Below the pieces are notes generated by a model, which worked only from the letters and a program-made list of their open reading frames with translations, was not told the DNA's origin and searched no databases. From positions 20,917,854-20,981,853 of the forward strand of contig CM066913.1 in assembly GCA_033964015.1 (NCBI GenBank): a stretch of DNA of 64,000 nucleotides, in the 5' to 3' direction. Shown in pieces: positions 46,101 through 58,660 of this stretch. How positions within the stretch are numbered: the stretch's first letter is position 1; each line of letters opens with the position of its first letter. Both the position numbers and the translations under genes were made by a program. The stretch comes from Scolanthus callimorphus (lineage: Eukaryota > Cnidaria > Anthozoa > Actiniaria > Edwardsiidae).

Positions 46101-48815
46101 GTTTGTGAAATGAAATTGCTACTGTAACAATAACAAAGATCCATGAAAAAGTGTAATGTCATGTGGTCAATGTGAACTGCATAAAGTCGACCGTGTTTAT
46201 CGTGGTTAGTGTTCCGTTCCGCCTTGATTTTACTTTGTAAGATATCCAAAGCGCAAACATGTTTGAATCTATCTTGCTCAGCTGGAAATATTAGTTAGTT
46301 GGCCAATTAGGCACGTTTTATTGCTTTTCGATATCAGTTCCCAGCGCGACGCTATTAGCATAGAACGCCTTGTTATTCTCATTTCTATCGAGTTGTTTTG
46401 ACATTGGACAGACGATTTCAGAAGAAATGTATCACTCTTGTGAGAAAAAATAGGAAAGAAAGTTTGAAATTCACCAAGGAATGATGCCTTTTTGATGTTT
46501 TTCACAAAATTTTGGGAAATTATGCGCGATTATGCAGGATTTGACGGATTATGCGCATTATGCGGAGAAAGCCAAATTATGCGTTTCCGCACCAGCGCAT
46601 CAAACCATGGGCCCTGTCCAATGGTCATTGGGTCATAAAAGCATCAATGGCATCATTCTTTTCCAAAAGAGTCATGCCATCAAAAATGGCAGTACCAGGT
46701 AGTTGAGAACTGAGCTCTGTCATCATGACAGTCTGATATTATGGTGGCCAGGACAGATGACCCAGATAGTAAAGAATTCACACTTGCCTTCATCTTGTTA
46801 TTGGCTAGTATTCTTTGAAAACCAAACAGAGATGGTCTGGGTGATTCAAGGGGATCATCTGGTCTCCAAGCAAACAAGCTTTGGATTCTGCAATGGAAAG
46901 TATCAGATAATCTATATTACAATGCAGCTACTGTACAGATAGCAACTTCCTATATACTGTGACACTCCTTCAACAGGGCAACCCTATTAAAACCTAATCA
47001 TTTAGAATTGCAATCAAAGCATCCTTGATTATGTACATGGTCATAATTATTACATTGCATATTGTTTTAAAGTAGATTTTTAGTTATCAGCCAGAGTTAG
47101 CACCAGACCACATCACATACATGTACATGTAATGTAACACCAGTTGTACATCACACACACCAACAATTGCATGTATGTTAATGGGGTTGAGATCTAAATG
47201 TCTCCAGCACCACCTTCCAGCCCCTGGAATTTTCAGAGAAAAATATAGTGACTAGAGAAGACAGAAGTGTAGTCCTCATTGTTTATTAAAGATCAACCTG
47301 AATGGTTCAAGGCCTCTCTTTTCTCAGTTACATTAAAAAAGGCTGGGACAGCCAAATAGGACCTCACCGTTCATGACTCATTCTTCTTATCAGAGTAGCA
47401 GCAACCTCATCATGCTCTTTTATCAAAGCAATTTCAACAGGTAACATGGCTCGCCTCTTCTCAGGTGTCAACACAGCCTCTGTCTTCAATGCCAAAAGTC
47501 CAGGACAGTACTTGATAAGGGTGCGAGCCACATGGTAGAAGTTCTGCTCAGCAGCATAGTGTAAAAGTGTCTTCTTATCTTCTATGGACTCATCTCTGAA
47601 TGTCTCATATCTATTGTCTTTGTTCATGTATTTTTCATCTTCAAGAAGAATCTCTGCAAACTTGTTGATCTGTGGAGCAAACATGGCATCAGCCAAACAG
47701 TGCTCAAGTCTGCATTTTAGTTAACATAGGCCTTATTCATGTCAACACAAATGTTTTGTGCTAATGTGAATAAAAGGCCAATGTGAGTATCACACACCCT
47801 GTTGGCAATGACCCTTGTATACAACCTCTGCATCCAGAATTTTAGAGCTGGCTGATCTCAAAAAATTATACTCATACGGATCAGTAGGGGTTTCTTAGCC
47901 CATTAGAAATTTCAAATGAAGACCAAATTCTTTCTGGAAAGGAAAGGAAACAAGAAAAGGGAAATAAGCAAAAAACTTAGGCAGGTACACATAGGACCAA
48001 CAGGTACAACCAGATGCTCAGACAGACAGAAAAACTCACAAACAGACTGAGTGACTGACTTAGCAACAGACAGAGAGACAGACAGACATACCTGCTGTTC
48101 AACAAGTTCAACTTTGCCCCTAAACTTCTCGTGTTCAGGCCACTCTTTGATAAGAACAAGAAGAGGATCTCTTTCTGGTTTGGAACCTTTGTCTTTGAAT
48201 TTCTTTACAAGTCTTGACACCCGCACTTCATCGATAGCCTTGCTCCATGGTCTTACATTTTTATCTTTGTACTTTTTGCGGACCTACAGTTGGATATAAA
48301 AAATGGCGGTCACGTTTCACATGACATGGTAATTAGTTCCATAAAGAATGGGTTTATAAGGGTCTTTTTTATCCTTTACTGTTTGACTAGGATCAATCAA
48401 TTGTAGAACGAATAATAATATATTATGTGTTAAATACAAAAAAAATAAATGCAAAATGGAGGGCCAGCACAATATTTCAAAGTAGAATACAAATAAATGA
48501 TAATATAGTTCCGGCTAATAATTATGTCAAAGCAGAATACAAATAAATGATAATATAGTTCCGGCTAATATGTCAATACTCTTTTAAAAGATTATTCCCA
48601 ATATCTATCTAAGGAACGACATTGATTTTGATCTTTGATTTAACAAATAAATCCCATACCTCAACCCAGAAGTCGCGATCAAAATCATCTTCTAAGCCAT
48701 CACCGCTTTGTAGCGAAGCACTAGACGAGCCGGTTTTTGTTTTCTCGTCTTTTTCTGACTTCTTGTCCTTCATTTCTATAGCTCTGTACTGTCCTTTACT
48801 GTCTTTCGCCGCCAT
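34161..48815 (-). CDS. Ankyrin-containing TRP-like cation channel, 14 exons
   Basis: Exons (- strand, 5' to 3'): 48815-48660 (ATG), 48283-48092, 47669-47368, 46887-46788, 42905-42615, 41992-41919, 41271-41090, 40827-40654, 39866-39720, 39597-39517, 38571-38397, 37640-37580, 37475-37409 and 34218-34161 (TAG). This is about 686 residues. An N-terminal charged region precedes ankyrin-like TLLHYAAEQNFYHVARTLIKYCP. The channel part has a pre-S1 HPVVRMLISAKWKAYG, S2 EAATLIMLIFYMIEEVNQ, S3-S4 WFDWIGMVCIWLVV and FNFFRLFKFS, S5 RFLVVFAVIFISFSGALFL, a pore helix and S6 VIVVLLNVLIAQLS. The subfamily (TRPA/TRPV-like) is uncertain. All junctions fit in phase except exon 7, which appears to lack one base. 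Intron 4 uses a GC donor (46787). The gene converges on DNAI4 across the Polinton. Confidence 0.8.
35509..35648. repeat. Fold-back MITE with AGGCTGGTTTCCATATAG ends
   Basis: Arms of about 60 bp are inverse copies (TGAGACAGATACGACAGAT on the right). The left arm has a local duplication of GTATCTGTC. It lies in the last intron of the TRP-like gene. Confidence 0.8.
36677..36840. repeat. 65-bp direct duplication
   Basis: TACTTAAAGCGTCTTGACAG-type unit at 36677-36741 and 36776-36840, separated by 34 bp of unrelated sequence. Intronic. Confidence 0.8.
37881..38101. repeat. 26-bp minisatellite
   Basis: About 8.5 copies of a unit containing TTCCCTGGGTCTCCGAGGAT plus a GAAAAA tract. Because 26 is not a multiple of three, all three reverse frames stay open; these are not genes. 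It is in an intron of the TRP-like gene. Confidence 0.9.
38633..38818. repeat. MITE family A, copy 2
   Basis: AATAGAGCCGATTTCACATG and TACGAAATCTGCTCTATT ends with ACTTTTCACAG / CTGTGAAAAGT; same family as 7116-7289. Confidence 0.75.
38899..39160. repeat. Tandem repeat of about 122-126 bp, with CRE-like palindromes
   Basis: CTAGTTTTGATGACGTCATC begins units at 38899 and 39021, and a third partial unit at 39147. Each contains ACCCAAGTTTG(A/G)TCACCTAG. The two full units contain TGACGTCA or its one-base variant. Confidence 0.8.
43571..45296 (+). mobile_element. CAGGG-ended DNA transposon, copy 1
   Basis: 1,726 bp with terminal inverted repeats CAGGGCCCGTGGTTTGATGC and a 6-bp target duplication TATGTT (43565-43570, 45297-45302). 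Subterminal repeats of GCATAATTTC. No transposase is recognisable; one short frame of 67 codons is shared with copy 2. It is inserted in intron 4 of the TRP-like gene. Confidence 0.85.
45369..46616 (-). mobile_element. CAGGG-ended DNA transposon, copy 2, opposite orientation
   Basis: 1,248 bp, the inverse of copy 1 with an internal deletion. Ends CAGGGCCTGTGGTTTGATGC / GCATCAAACCATGGGCCCTG; 6-bp target duplication TCCAAT (45363-45368, 46617-46622). It lies 66 bp beyond copy 1's target duplication. Confidence 0.85.
48478..48575. repeat. 50-bp tandem duplication
   Basis: Two copies of a CAAAG(T/C)AGAATACAAATAAATG-type unit in the first intron of the TRP-like gene. Confidence 0.85.
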
Positions 48816-50587
48816 AAATTTATCCGCTTAACCCCAGAGATCCGCATTCATTCTAGCAATTAGTACAATTGACGCCAACTGTGAAACAAAATAATATACT
48901 GATCAATAATTACAACTGAAACACAACTTGTGACCGTCTTCAACTTCCGTTTAGTGATCGTTCATCGCCATTTTAGTGCCTTGTTAAACTTCCTGTATTG
49001 AACAATTACTTCCTTTTCGCACTATGGGATCCACGCCTACTGTAGGGGTAGTTTGGGCTGTTATTATGACCTTCATAGGCGAACAACATGTTTCGATTGA
49101 AAATAATAATGCATGGGGTTGTCCGTTTCCTAAAGTGAACAACAACAAACCGCGTTTCTCCTTATACAATGCAATCCCCGACAAAGTTTTAACACAATCT
49201 TGTCGCAGCAAAATCAGCACACCTATAGATTAACTAGCTGTTACCTTGTGGATTAGAATTAGGACAATTTCATTCAACCGTTCATCCTTGGTGTGAGAAT
49301 GTCAAACTCCTCTCCTTGGGTGTTGCTTCGAGTATGGAATCAGCCAGGCGTTCCTGACTTCCCACAAACAGCAGAGGTAGACTGGGCACCACACAAAAAC
49401 ACACAGAGTTCCCGCGCAAACTGGAAACGCCTTCGCATTCATTGCCTCTCCTCGCTGAATACGTAGTCATTTTTGTGGAAGAAAAAGCTTTTGCCATTCT
49501 TTCTGTTTTCATGCATGGATAAAGCTTGACTAGGTGAGTAGAATGATATTATTTTGAACCTTAAAAGTCTGAAAATAATCTTCATTTATAAACGCAAAAA
49601 ATATCAAAATGCGATGCGAAGCAGTTCTTTTCTGTTCCTTCTGTGACCCAAATGTCCCCATATTTGAGGTAAAATACTTTGAAGTATCCTTAAAGCTATT
49701 TAAAGATGCTGTTTTGTTAAGACTATAAGAGGAAAGAGAGGGTTTGGAACGAAGCATATCGTTTTTGCTAAGACACATTTAGCGCACCTGACTGTCAAGT
49801 TTTGTAATTCAGAGTCAGATGGCTCGTGACCTTACGGTCAGCCTTTGTTAAAAATCCCTCGGAACTGTGCGTTTTTGGAATTATACAAAACGGTTTTATA
49901 AATTTCTTGCTATGAATATCCACAGTGTTTTCGACGCTTGCCTATGTTGAATTCCTTCATTAGCCATTAGGGGTAGCGAATGGTAAATCCGAGACTTACC
50001 GAGACGCTGAGATTGGCAGTTTAAAATCCGAGCCCGAGACTGAAGAAAATATCTGCTCTGTATTTAGAAGTTTGAGAGCGAAAATCCGAGGCTCCGAGAC
50101 GCACGTTAAACTAAATTCCGAGATATTTTCATGGACCATTCGCTATACCCCTAGCTATAACTTTTATTACTAAAATAAAGTTCAAGTATATACAATTTCT
50201 TTTGGCATATAGTATATTTAAAAAGCTGGATTCCTCCTGATTTTAGTAAGTATGGAATTCATCCTCTGAAACCCTAGTAATAGTCTTCATTCAGAACACT
50301 GCAAATACAGTAGGCACTCCATATAAAAAATATCAGAAACAGCCTACCAGGCAACTCGTTCAATCATTCAATAAACGCCTATGATCCTTGACGCAAAGCG
50401 TTAGTTGAGGATAAATATCTCAAAGATATAAGTGTAATTTGTTTCCTTGTATGTCAAGTTACAAGAGTCTAATGCGCGCTGTGGTGGGACGTTTTCAGTT
50501 TGATGACTGCTGGCACAACCATCGCAACAAATACGTCTAGTTTTTACTTTATTTTATGAACTGCATAACAACAAGGGAAACAATCAC

Positions 50588-51165
50588 AGAAAATTTCTGC
50601 AGAAATCCATTCATGGGAAAAGCCGAGTTTCCCTGACTTGGCTTTCCCATGGCTATACATATATCTTATTCTGTTTTTTCATGTAATACGGGCGGATATT
50701 TTACGAGTTGCCAAGTTGCGGACGAGTAAAATGTCCGCCAGTATATATATCTTATAAGACATTTTGATGTACAATATCGCTGGATATTTTTTCGAGTATT
50801 TGAGTATTTTGAAAAAATGTTCAGAGATATTGTACATTAAAATGTCTAATAAGTTGTTTATTATCCGACATTTATTTTCCGCTGTTTTGAATTGAGAATG
50901 GACGAACTTTATCTTTTCAATTCACTAGAAAACGTACGTGATTTGACTAGCACACGATCGGGAAGCCATTCAAGTGCTCGCGCAGAACCGGTTCGTATCC
51001 GGTTCTCTACAGTGTAATACGACTTTCTACGGTGTGATACGGCTTCTTATATGGTAAAATGACGTCACAGTCGTATAATAAATGCGAATTACTAACACTT
51101 CCCATTGTTGTACCATGGGATATTCAGCTTTTCCCATGAATGGGTTTCTGCAGAAATTCCCTCTG
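50588..51165. repeat. Composite repeat with ATTTCTGCAGAAAT ends
   Basis: Left AAAATTTCTGCAGAAATCCA...CATGGGAAAAGC and right TTTTCCCATGAATGGGTTTC...TGCAGAAATTCC are inverted. Internal palindromic segments around ATATCTTATAAGACATTTTG. Related to 58087-58259. Confidence 0.6.
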
Positions 51166-51232
51166 AATAGCAACAAATAAACAACACTGATACGTTAGCA
51201 TGGTTTGTTGTTGTTGTAACACTGACACACAT

Positions 51233-51475
51233 ACCCCATTCACACCGCCGGCCGCTTAAACTAGTTAGTTTAAAGGTGGTTTAAACTAGTTTAAATCCTT
51301 TTTCTCCGGCAAGACTAAGGGGACTGTTGCAAGGACAAAACTGAATAGACTACACTGCACATCTTACTAAGTGATCATTTAGCTAGTAAGAGTTTATCGC
51401 AGTAAGAAAACTTCAGGTGTTGTGAGGCGAAGAAAAACATTGTTTAACAAAACATGGTTTTGGTGTGAATGGGGT
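51233..51475. repeat. MITE with ACCCCATTCACACC ends
   Basis: ACCCCATTCACACCG at the left is mirrored by GGTGTGAATGGGGT at the right; AGTTTAAA-rich interior near the left end. Confidence 0.7.
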
Positions 51476-54173
51476 AATAGACACAACAACAGTGTACAGT
51501 GAAATGGACTATTTGTTGTAAGAATATAACAAAATTATGGTCTTTGCGTTTATAGCCAGAGCCCAGCCCGTATTGTGAAAAATCTAACAATTTAATTTTG
51601 AGTATATGAACTATATATTAATACCGTAAGAGAAATCGTGTCCGCACTCACTCCGCTTAGCCCTGAAGCTGTGCCGCCAAAAGAAGTTCGCAAACCTGAA
51701 GAGAAGCTGGAAATCTGGACCGTGGGCGTGTTTTTGTTGGAAAAGATTCACCCTGGGCAAAATTCTAATTAAAGCGATTTCTTAAGCGAGGGACAAAGCC
51801 GCCATCGCCGCCATGTTGAAAATCTCCCACAGAATAAAAAAGAACTCAGTTCGCGCAGCCGAAAGCACCAAACACATTGAAACCTAAATGGTTCTCTTAC
51901 AGATTACATACAGGAATGTGCAGGGATAATTCTAACTTGAAAGATTTGAGCTGAGAAAAATTTTCATTCAAGTTTCAACAAACGTACACACTACTTTGCT
52001 TCCGAAATGACACATTTAAAACAAAGTCCGTGAAAGTCATGAATAATATTCTCTAAGTATAAATCCTGACGGCTCTATCGCAAAACGAAGGACACAATCC
52101 CAAAGAGAAGGAGGAAATCCCTCCAGTGGGCATGTTTTTGTTGGAAAAGATTCACTGGGCTAAATTCTAATTCAATCTATTTTTTAAGCGAGGGATAAAG
52201 CCGAAAAAGTATAAATAATATAAACTAAAAAAAGTTCTTAGACCATTTTTACTTGACCTGTTTCTTCTCTCCCTCACTGAGATATGATAAACATACACCT
52301 TCAAAGTCAAATTACACTTTCGATTTTCACGGGTTCTTTGACCGATTTGAGAGACGGACACACGCGTGATTTTGTCGCACCAATCAGGGAGACCAGTGCA
52401 TAAAAAAAATCCTTTTGGGCTCACTTCATTTATTTCGGCATGGTGGGACGGGGTACTCATGCTGATGGGAGGTTATTAGTAATGTAAATCCAGCAGTTTA
52501 TGGAAGGGGGAAATCATGAACCCCTCCCCACATCCATATGGCCATTGTGATTTTTTCCCGTTTTTTTTTTAAACAGAGAACACTTTAAGTAAAATAAATT
52601 TCGGCCTCTTACACTCCGTGAATTTTCACGGGCATCAGCTAGTTATCTATTAAAACGCGATAGAATTACTTTCTTCATTGTGCTAACTCCACTCAATGAC
52701 TTTCTGAATAGCTTCTCTATCCTAAACGCTCTTACAGGCAATGAACCCTGAATGGATATTGTTCTCTTCCTATGAGGGCGTGGTCTTTGCGATTCTAATA
52801 AAGTCGCACAATTTTAATCATGTTAAATGATTAAAATAATATTTTGTAACAAATCTGACAAATACGCTCGATATTTGCACTAATTTTTCTACATTTGAAC
52901 TAATTCTTTAATTGTTTAAGTCATTCGTGTACTAAAATCGCCGCTGACCTAGAAAACGTATGGCACCCTCGTCGCGCACTAGATCCATCTTTCATCGTCT
53001 GTGATGCGCGACCAAAACGTGTTTAGCGGAGGAATGAATGCCTAACCCCCGAAGACACAAATAGCTAAGCCATAGCAAATACCTTACTGCAAAATTCATG
53101 TTCCCTAAATCCAATTCCGACGCCTCAACCGCCTATAGAGTATCCCTAACGCGTCAACTTGAATCCCTAAAGCAGTCTTCGTCTGTTTTTGTGCCTCCTC
53201 GGTAAGTAAGAAAGCTATATAAGGGAAAACGGGAAATGTAAAGAGCTATTTGAGCAAGGAGCAATAGCGATTCATTAGATGTTTGATAAGCTATTGCAAA
53301 CCTAGAAATTATACGCGCTTTAAGACTGGTATTCATCCTAATTGAGTTGAAATACCGTGAAAATGTTCTCTATGGAATGTGTTTGAGAATAAGTGAACGA
53401 AAACCCAACAAATGAGCGTTTTTGTTTTCAATTTATTGTTAATCGACATGTACTTCTGATATTTGATACGGGATGCCATACAAACCACAGCGCAACTTAA
53501 GCGCAGAAACGCGCCTTTCAACTACACAAAATGTCCCAAAAGAGCTTTCAATTTACTTTGAGTTTGTCTTCTTATTTTCCTGGCTTGAATTTAGTTATTT
53601 TGAGAGAAATTCTACGGTCTTAAAGTTATATTATTTGTTAGTATATGCGGTATTTTTCACGCCTTATTACCCTTGAATAACTCGCGTAGCCAGTAATAGA
53701 TGTCACGCTACCGCAAGCTATGTCTCTACAAGGACTGTAAGTGTGCGCGCTACTCGAAAGCTTGAAGATCCGACCGCGTCAAATTAAGTGGTGCGGAATA
53801 ATAATTTTCATTGTATTTCTATTAACACTTGAAGATTCTTTCCCACAAACTACTGAGTCTCAATTTTTTTGGGGGGAAATGCTACTATTGCAACAACTTC
53901 GCTGGGTGGGTGGAACGTCGCGCAATGAAGCTGCCGAACAGACCATTAAATATTTTTTCGGAAATGGAAATATTCACTATTATTATATAGCTCGTGTTTA
54001 TTCGATCAAAGCGCGCGCTCTGATTGGTTCTATCATGGTCACGTGGCGGGCTATAAATTCAATGTAGCCCGCGCGGGCTACAATTAAAAAATTGTTGCCC
54101 GCGCGGGCGACATCGCTAGAGCGAGAAATTTCGGCAGACTATTTTTACTGTATTTTCTTTTTGCTATATAATA

Positions 54174-54324
54174 AAACACTTAATGACTGCACCCTCGGGA
54201 AACAGCGAGTTTTGTTTTCCCTCGAATCTCGATGTTTCCCTCGACTTCGTCTCGGGAAACATCGAGATTCTCGGGAAAACAAAACTCGATGTTTCCCTCG
54301 GAAGCAGTCATTAAGTGTATAAGA
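54174..54324. repeat. Fold-back element
   Basis: CACTTAATGACTGC / GCAGTCATTAAGTG ends and inner CTCGGGAAAC-type arms on both sides of the centre. Confidence 0.75.
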
Positions 54325-54377
54325 GTTTCTCTTTTCGTGAATTAGAGTTACCAGGGGAATTCAAATACGCGCGCTAA

Positions 54378-54843
54378 AGGCCGTTTACACTTGCAAGTTT
54401 TGCTGCAATTTTTGTCGCGGAGTTGTGGCGATTTCGCGTCAACTCAAATTCACTATGTAAACTAGGTGCAACTCGGCGCGATTTTTGTCGCGGAGATTTC
54501 AAACATGTTCGAAACTCTTTGCAACTTCATGCGATCCTCGTTTACACAAGAGAGTTGTAATTGCAAATGCAACACAAGAATCTTTGCACAAGGAGCAAGG
54601 CCGTAGCTAGAAATTTTTGTCTGGGGGGCAAACCTTGGTCATCCTTTGTTTTTGCTGGGGGGGCAAACAGGTTTTTCCCACATGTTGACACTAAAAAGTT
54701 TGCTTCGCTGGGGGGCGGGGGGGGGGGGGGGGGGGGGGCAACTGCCCCCTCTGACCCTCCGGTAGCTACGGCCCTGAGTAGGTGGGTTTGTTTGGAAGAA
54801 GAACAAGACAGGAAGAAGAAAAATCGAGAGTGTAAACCGGCCT
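54378..54843. repeat. Composite MITE with AGGCCGTTTACACT ends
   Basis: Outer ends AGGCCGTTTACACTT and AGTGTAAACCGGCCT. Contains a nested element (54597-54776) with a long poly-G tract. Confidence 0.65.
54597..54776. repeat. Nested element with GGCCGTAGCTA ends
   Basis: AAGGCCGTAGCTAG at the left, CTACGGCCCTGA at the right. A G-run of over 20 bases lies at about 54718-54738; its exact length is probably unreliable. Confidence 0.65.
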
Positions 54844-57126
54844 CACCATTGCATAGAGGCTCTCAATGGGGCAGGTAGCGATCACGGCTAACGGTTATTT
54901 ATTTTCCGACACGGTTAACGAATAAATGGGTTTCATTCTGACCAGTTTTGTCAAAATCCGCGTTTCTAACCGGAGTCGACTGTTACAGAGAACCTCACTT
55001 AAATATTTCATGTTGCATTAATCCTATAAAAAAAAACACACAACAAGAAGTTGCTCACATGATGCCTCAAAGGAAAATTTAGATTTTTTACGCTACGAGA
55101 CGACCAGAATGCATCAAAAATTTGATGTTTCCTGATTTTGGCGCAATGCCGTCTTTGAAAGGCTCAGAAAATGTAAAACGGCAAAAATAACCAGCGCACC
55201 TAAAATCACGGTTAACGCCCTGCAAACAAATGATTCACAGCTAACGTTTTTTTGCGTTTTCACGCGTCTAACGTTTTTTTCAACGTTTCGTGGCTAACGG
55301 TTAACCCCATTGAGACCCCCTTGAATAGGTAGCCCGTTTTAGAAGAACAAAAACTACATTGCTAATATAAAGTCTTTATTACATTATGAAATTCGGTATT
55401 TCATACTAGGGGGCTTTCAAGGTCAAAAACACTGAAAACTATAGCCCTAAATATAAGCTTACTGTTGGAAAATATAAACCATTACAGAAATGTGAAGATA
55501 TAAAAGAAATGTTAGATATATTTCCATATGAAAAACACAAAATGTAAAGAACGATAAAGAGGAAAGGTAGCTGTAAGAGTGTAAGTTTCTCTACAAAAGG
55601 ATAAGTACCAAAGTACCGAACAAACCCGGGCAGCATTTTTTCCTACAACCGTCGACACAAAAGTAATCTCTGACATTACTAGAGTAGTCTTTTGTTCTTG
55701 TTGTTGTTTTACTCTTATTTTTTTCCCGGCTGATTGCCTCTTCTCTAGCAAAGTTATATCATAGCAGTTGCAGTGAAAAATTTATACCGGCCACATATTT
55801 GTTTTATCTTTGTTGCAATGGTTAACTGGTATAAAGTAGAGTATTGTACACACGTTTTATTTCTCATGTCTTAATATCACAAAAGTGCTTAGTAGTGAAC
55901 AGAAGCTCTGTACGAACTTATGGTCTTTCGAAATCCTTACCGGTGTTCATAATTCTGCGAATTCCAAATTTCCATTTCAAATCGCCAAACTCGGCGTTCT
56001 GCGTTCATCAATCAAAGTTGTAAAAGTGAATGGAACTTTTGCCTTGACAGTCTTTCTTTCAGCCTTGTCAGATATCCGATTTTATTATAAAAGCATTACT
56101 TAACGCTTAGTAACGAAAAATTTCCAAAAATGAATCCACAAATATCCGGCAAATGATTCGTAAAATCTATACGAGACTCTTTCGGCGTTTGACTGACAGA
56201 CTTCAAAACGCACATTTGCGGTCGGGGGAGAGTTCGAAGAATCAGTATGAAAACCGCAGAAAATATTAAGAAGAACTTGTGGTGGGAAGTAAAAAGGAAC
56301 AAAGCGAAAAGAAGAGCAAAAAGAAATTTGCTGTCAAAAATGTGCAACGGTCTTTAACAGCATGAAGAGAAAAATCCAAAAAGGTAGCACAAAATGCTTG
56401 CTTTAGTATTTACTTTAAAGTAAACATCTAGGAAACTTCAATCGCATCTTTCCCCCATGACTGACTAGTTCCATTAAAGGGTCTGGTTTAGCATGAACCA
56501 GAAGCAAAAAAGGAACTTCTATAACACGGCTTTTTCTATTGATCTTTTATCGGCCACCGTTGTTGAACGTAATGTCACTGCCAACAGTCATGTTCAATCA
56601 TTGCGCATGCGTTGTTTCTATGCTAACAGGTGCAATTAGATGCCACAACGCGAGGCGATGATTGGCCAGCTTGTCGGCATTATTTATGTTATGACAAAAA
56701 CTTACATCCTTAAAACAAATCGAAAATCGCGAGTGATTCGTTAGTCACACCTGACAATTTCTGCATAAACTAATTTTCACGATAATTCTATTCGTTTGAG
56801 CAAAATGTTTCATACTCAGTCCGTTTATTAGGTTTATTTTTCTCCCACCGGAGAGAACACTTGAAATTGAAAATCAGGTTAAAATTATGAATGAAATAAC
56901 GTAGCGTTTCGCACCTTCATTGTGATTGAAAATCCAATATTATTTAATCAGGTAAAAAATCTATTCAAGCCGCAAGTTATTTAATGCGAACCAATGTTTT
57001 GACGTAGCACTGTAGTGCAGTTACACTCCCTTCATTTTGGATAAGGGATAATAATATTTCAGATACTTGACTCACAAATAATTTTGTTATCTTAGAGCGC
57101 TTCAAGGGATAAATCGGTCGACTACG

Positions 57127-57642
57127 ATGGCAAAGGTCTTGGTGTTATTCGTGAAACGCGATGAAAGCGAGAGCAAGAAATTAAAAGATTACCTTCAAGC
57201 TAAACTAGGATCGGGGGTTAACTTGAACAGCGTGAAGGAAGTTCTAGCCGAGGATTTAGACCCAAACAACGAGCTTACAAACTCTGGATGTATTTTGCTG
57301 GTGTCTTCGAAGGAGTCTCATGAGCTGGTGAAAGAAAAAAGGTGCGAAAACGAAGGGAATTTCGTCCTTTTTGATGGGAAGCTTATTCATGAGCATATCG
57401 AGAAGAGAGCCTTGCTCGATAGACTGATAATTATACAGTTTGGAAAAGACAGACGTCAGGATTACATACCATCTGGGTTCGACAACAAGAGAGTTTTTCT
57501 TCTGAACGAAGATTTCTCGTCTCAGGATCCAATTCTTGATCAAATTGTGGACACAATGAAAGGCACTTTGAGTCTGAAATTATCGGGAAAACCGGCACAA
57601 GGAAAGGAGAAAGGAAAAAAGGGAAATTGTGTGCAAATGTGA
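57127..57642 (+). CDS. Small TIR/SEFIR-like protein with CaaX-type end
   Basis: 171 aa, single coding exon; a splice-acceptor-like TTATCTTAG about 30 bp upstream of the ATG suggests a 5' UTR intron. The alternating strand/helix pattern (AKVLVLFVKRD, helix KKLKDYLQAKLG, strand GCILLVSSKE, strand DRLIIIQFG, then KRVFLLNEDF) resembles a TIR or SEFIR domain, the fold of Toll and IL-17 receptor adaptors; this assignment is by pattern only. The C-terminus is lysine-rich and ends in NCVQM, a Cys-a-a-Met prenylation-type box, suggesting membrane anchoring. It is a paralogue of the gene at 62205-62675, which lacks this end. Glycine 29-like and charged active-site positions do not prove NADase activity. 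Confidence 0.8.
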   Translation: MAKVLVLFVKRDESESKKLKDYLQAKLGSGVNLNSVKEVLAEDLDPNNELTNSGCILLVSSKESHELVKEKRCENEGNFVLFDGKLIHEHIEKRALLDRLIIIQFGKDRRQDYIPSGFDNKRVFLLNEDFSSQDPILDQIVDTMKGTLSLKLSGKPAQGKEKGKKGNCVQM

Positions 57643-58086
57643 TGTAGAAAGTTATTCACTACTCTAAATGGTTGGTGGGCAAATACTTACTCAATATTTG
57701 GACATGTTGGATAATATTGAATATACAAAAGTAGAGGATGTTATTGTAATTCAAAAAGTGACTAAAGTGAGTAACTGCACGGTAAAGCGGACTAGTCGGA
57801 TTAACAATTGAAAGTTGGTTAATAACTCAGAATCATTCTATTGTTTTTTAGTCTTAGATATTAAACAAAATCATTTTGGCTAATTCATGCAACCACTTCG
57901 TCATTCTCGTAGCCAGCGAGAATGCCAGTCCGTTTTCACAGTTTAGCATCAATATCAATACGTATTTTTATAGCGTAAAAATTAGGAAATTGGGTAATAC
58001 ACCTATTTTTAAAAAGTTGTTTCTGAGATCTGTGGTTCAAGATGTTAGTCCAGTACGTATTACTGTAACCTATTCCAGTACTACAC

Positions 58087-58259
58087 AGGGAATTTCTGCA
58101 GAAACCCGTCCATGGGAAAAGCTGAATTTCCCAACGCCCACGCATGGGAAGTGTTCGGAATTCAGGTGGATAGCCTTGGGAAATCCGAACACTTCCCATT
58201 CTTCTACCATGGGAAATTCAGCCTTTCCCATGGATGGGTTTCTGCACAAATTTCCTGTG
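58087..58259. repeat. Fold-back element with TTTCTGCAGAAAC ends
   Basis: CAGGGAATTTCTGCAGAAAC... and ...GGGTTTCTGCACAAATTTCCTG. Inner arms GAAGTGTTCGGA / TCCGAACACTTC. Shares its ends with 50588-51165. Confidence 0.7.
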
Positions 58260-58326
58260 CTAGGAGCTTTCATAACTGACATTATCTATCACGACCCATT
58301 TGTCTATCCAGGGAAGTACGGTCTAT

Positions 58327-58660
58327 ATAACCCTGTTATTATATAGACACGAGTGTTTTACTGGGAAATACGCCACTCGTAGATCTCATACGAAGCTACA
58401 TCCGGGTCCTCAGTGACATATTTTCCATATCCTCACTAGTGAGGATATCAGTCAAAACAAAAGTGCTTGGAAATCAACTTGGAATATTTTTTCAGGTTTG
58501 TCTATAAGAAAATTACACGGTGGCTTGAAGATATGAGTTTTATTTTTCGTGTCAAAAACAACATTTTACTCATTCGCTGCGCTCATTCGTAAAATATTGT
58601 TCTTGCCACTCGAAAATAAAACTCATATCTTCGCGCCACCGTGTAATATCCTCTATGTAT
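58327..58660. repeat. Interspersed repeat, inverted relative to 8117-8375
   Basis: Carries CATTCGCTGCGCTCATTCGT, AATATTGT and GCCACCGTGTAATATCCTCT, plus CTCACTAGTGAGGATATC. Itself partly palindromic (ATTACACGGTGGCTTGAAGA at about 58510 versus its inverse at about 58630). Confidence 0.65.

Larger units (their letters stand above)
48816..57126. other. Gene-poor region with repeats
   Basis: I recognise no gene in these 8.3 kb. Open frames up to about 108 codons exist but none looks like a known protein. The region holds fold-backs listed separately and two related segments at about 51660-51800 and 52068-52205 sharing TTGTTGGAAAAGATTCAC and AAGCGAGGGA, probably an old duplication. Confidence 0.5.

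Noticed and set aside
43571..46616. One large inverted-repeat transposon with 1.2-kb arms
   Set aside because: Each arm has its own complete ends and its own different 6-bp target duplication, so these are two independent insertions.
54718..54738. Poly-G tract as a G-quadruplex control element
   Set aside because: It lies in a nested repeat and homopolymer length is error-prone; no gene is nearby.
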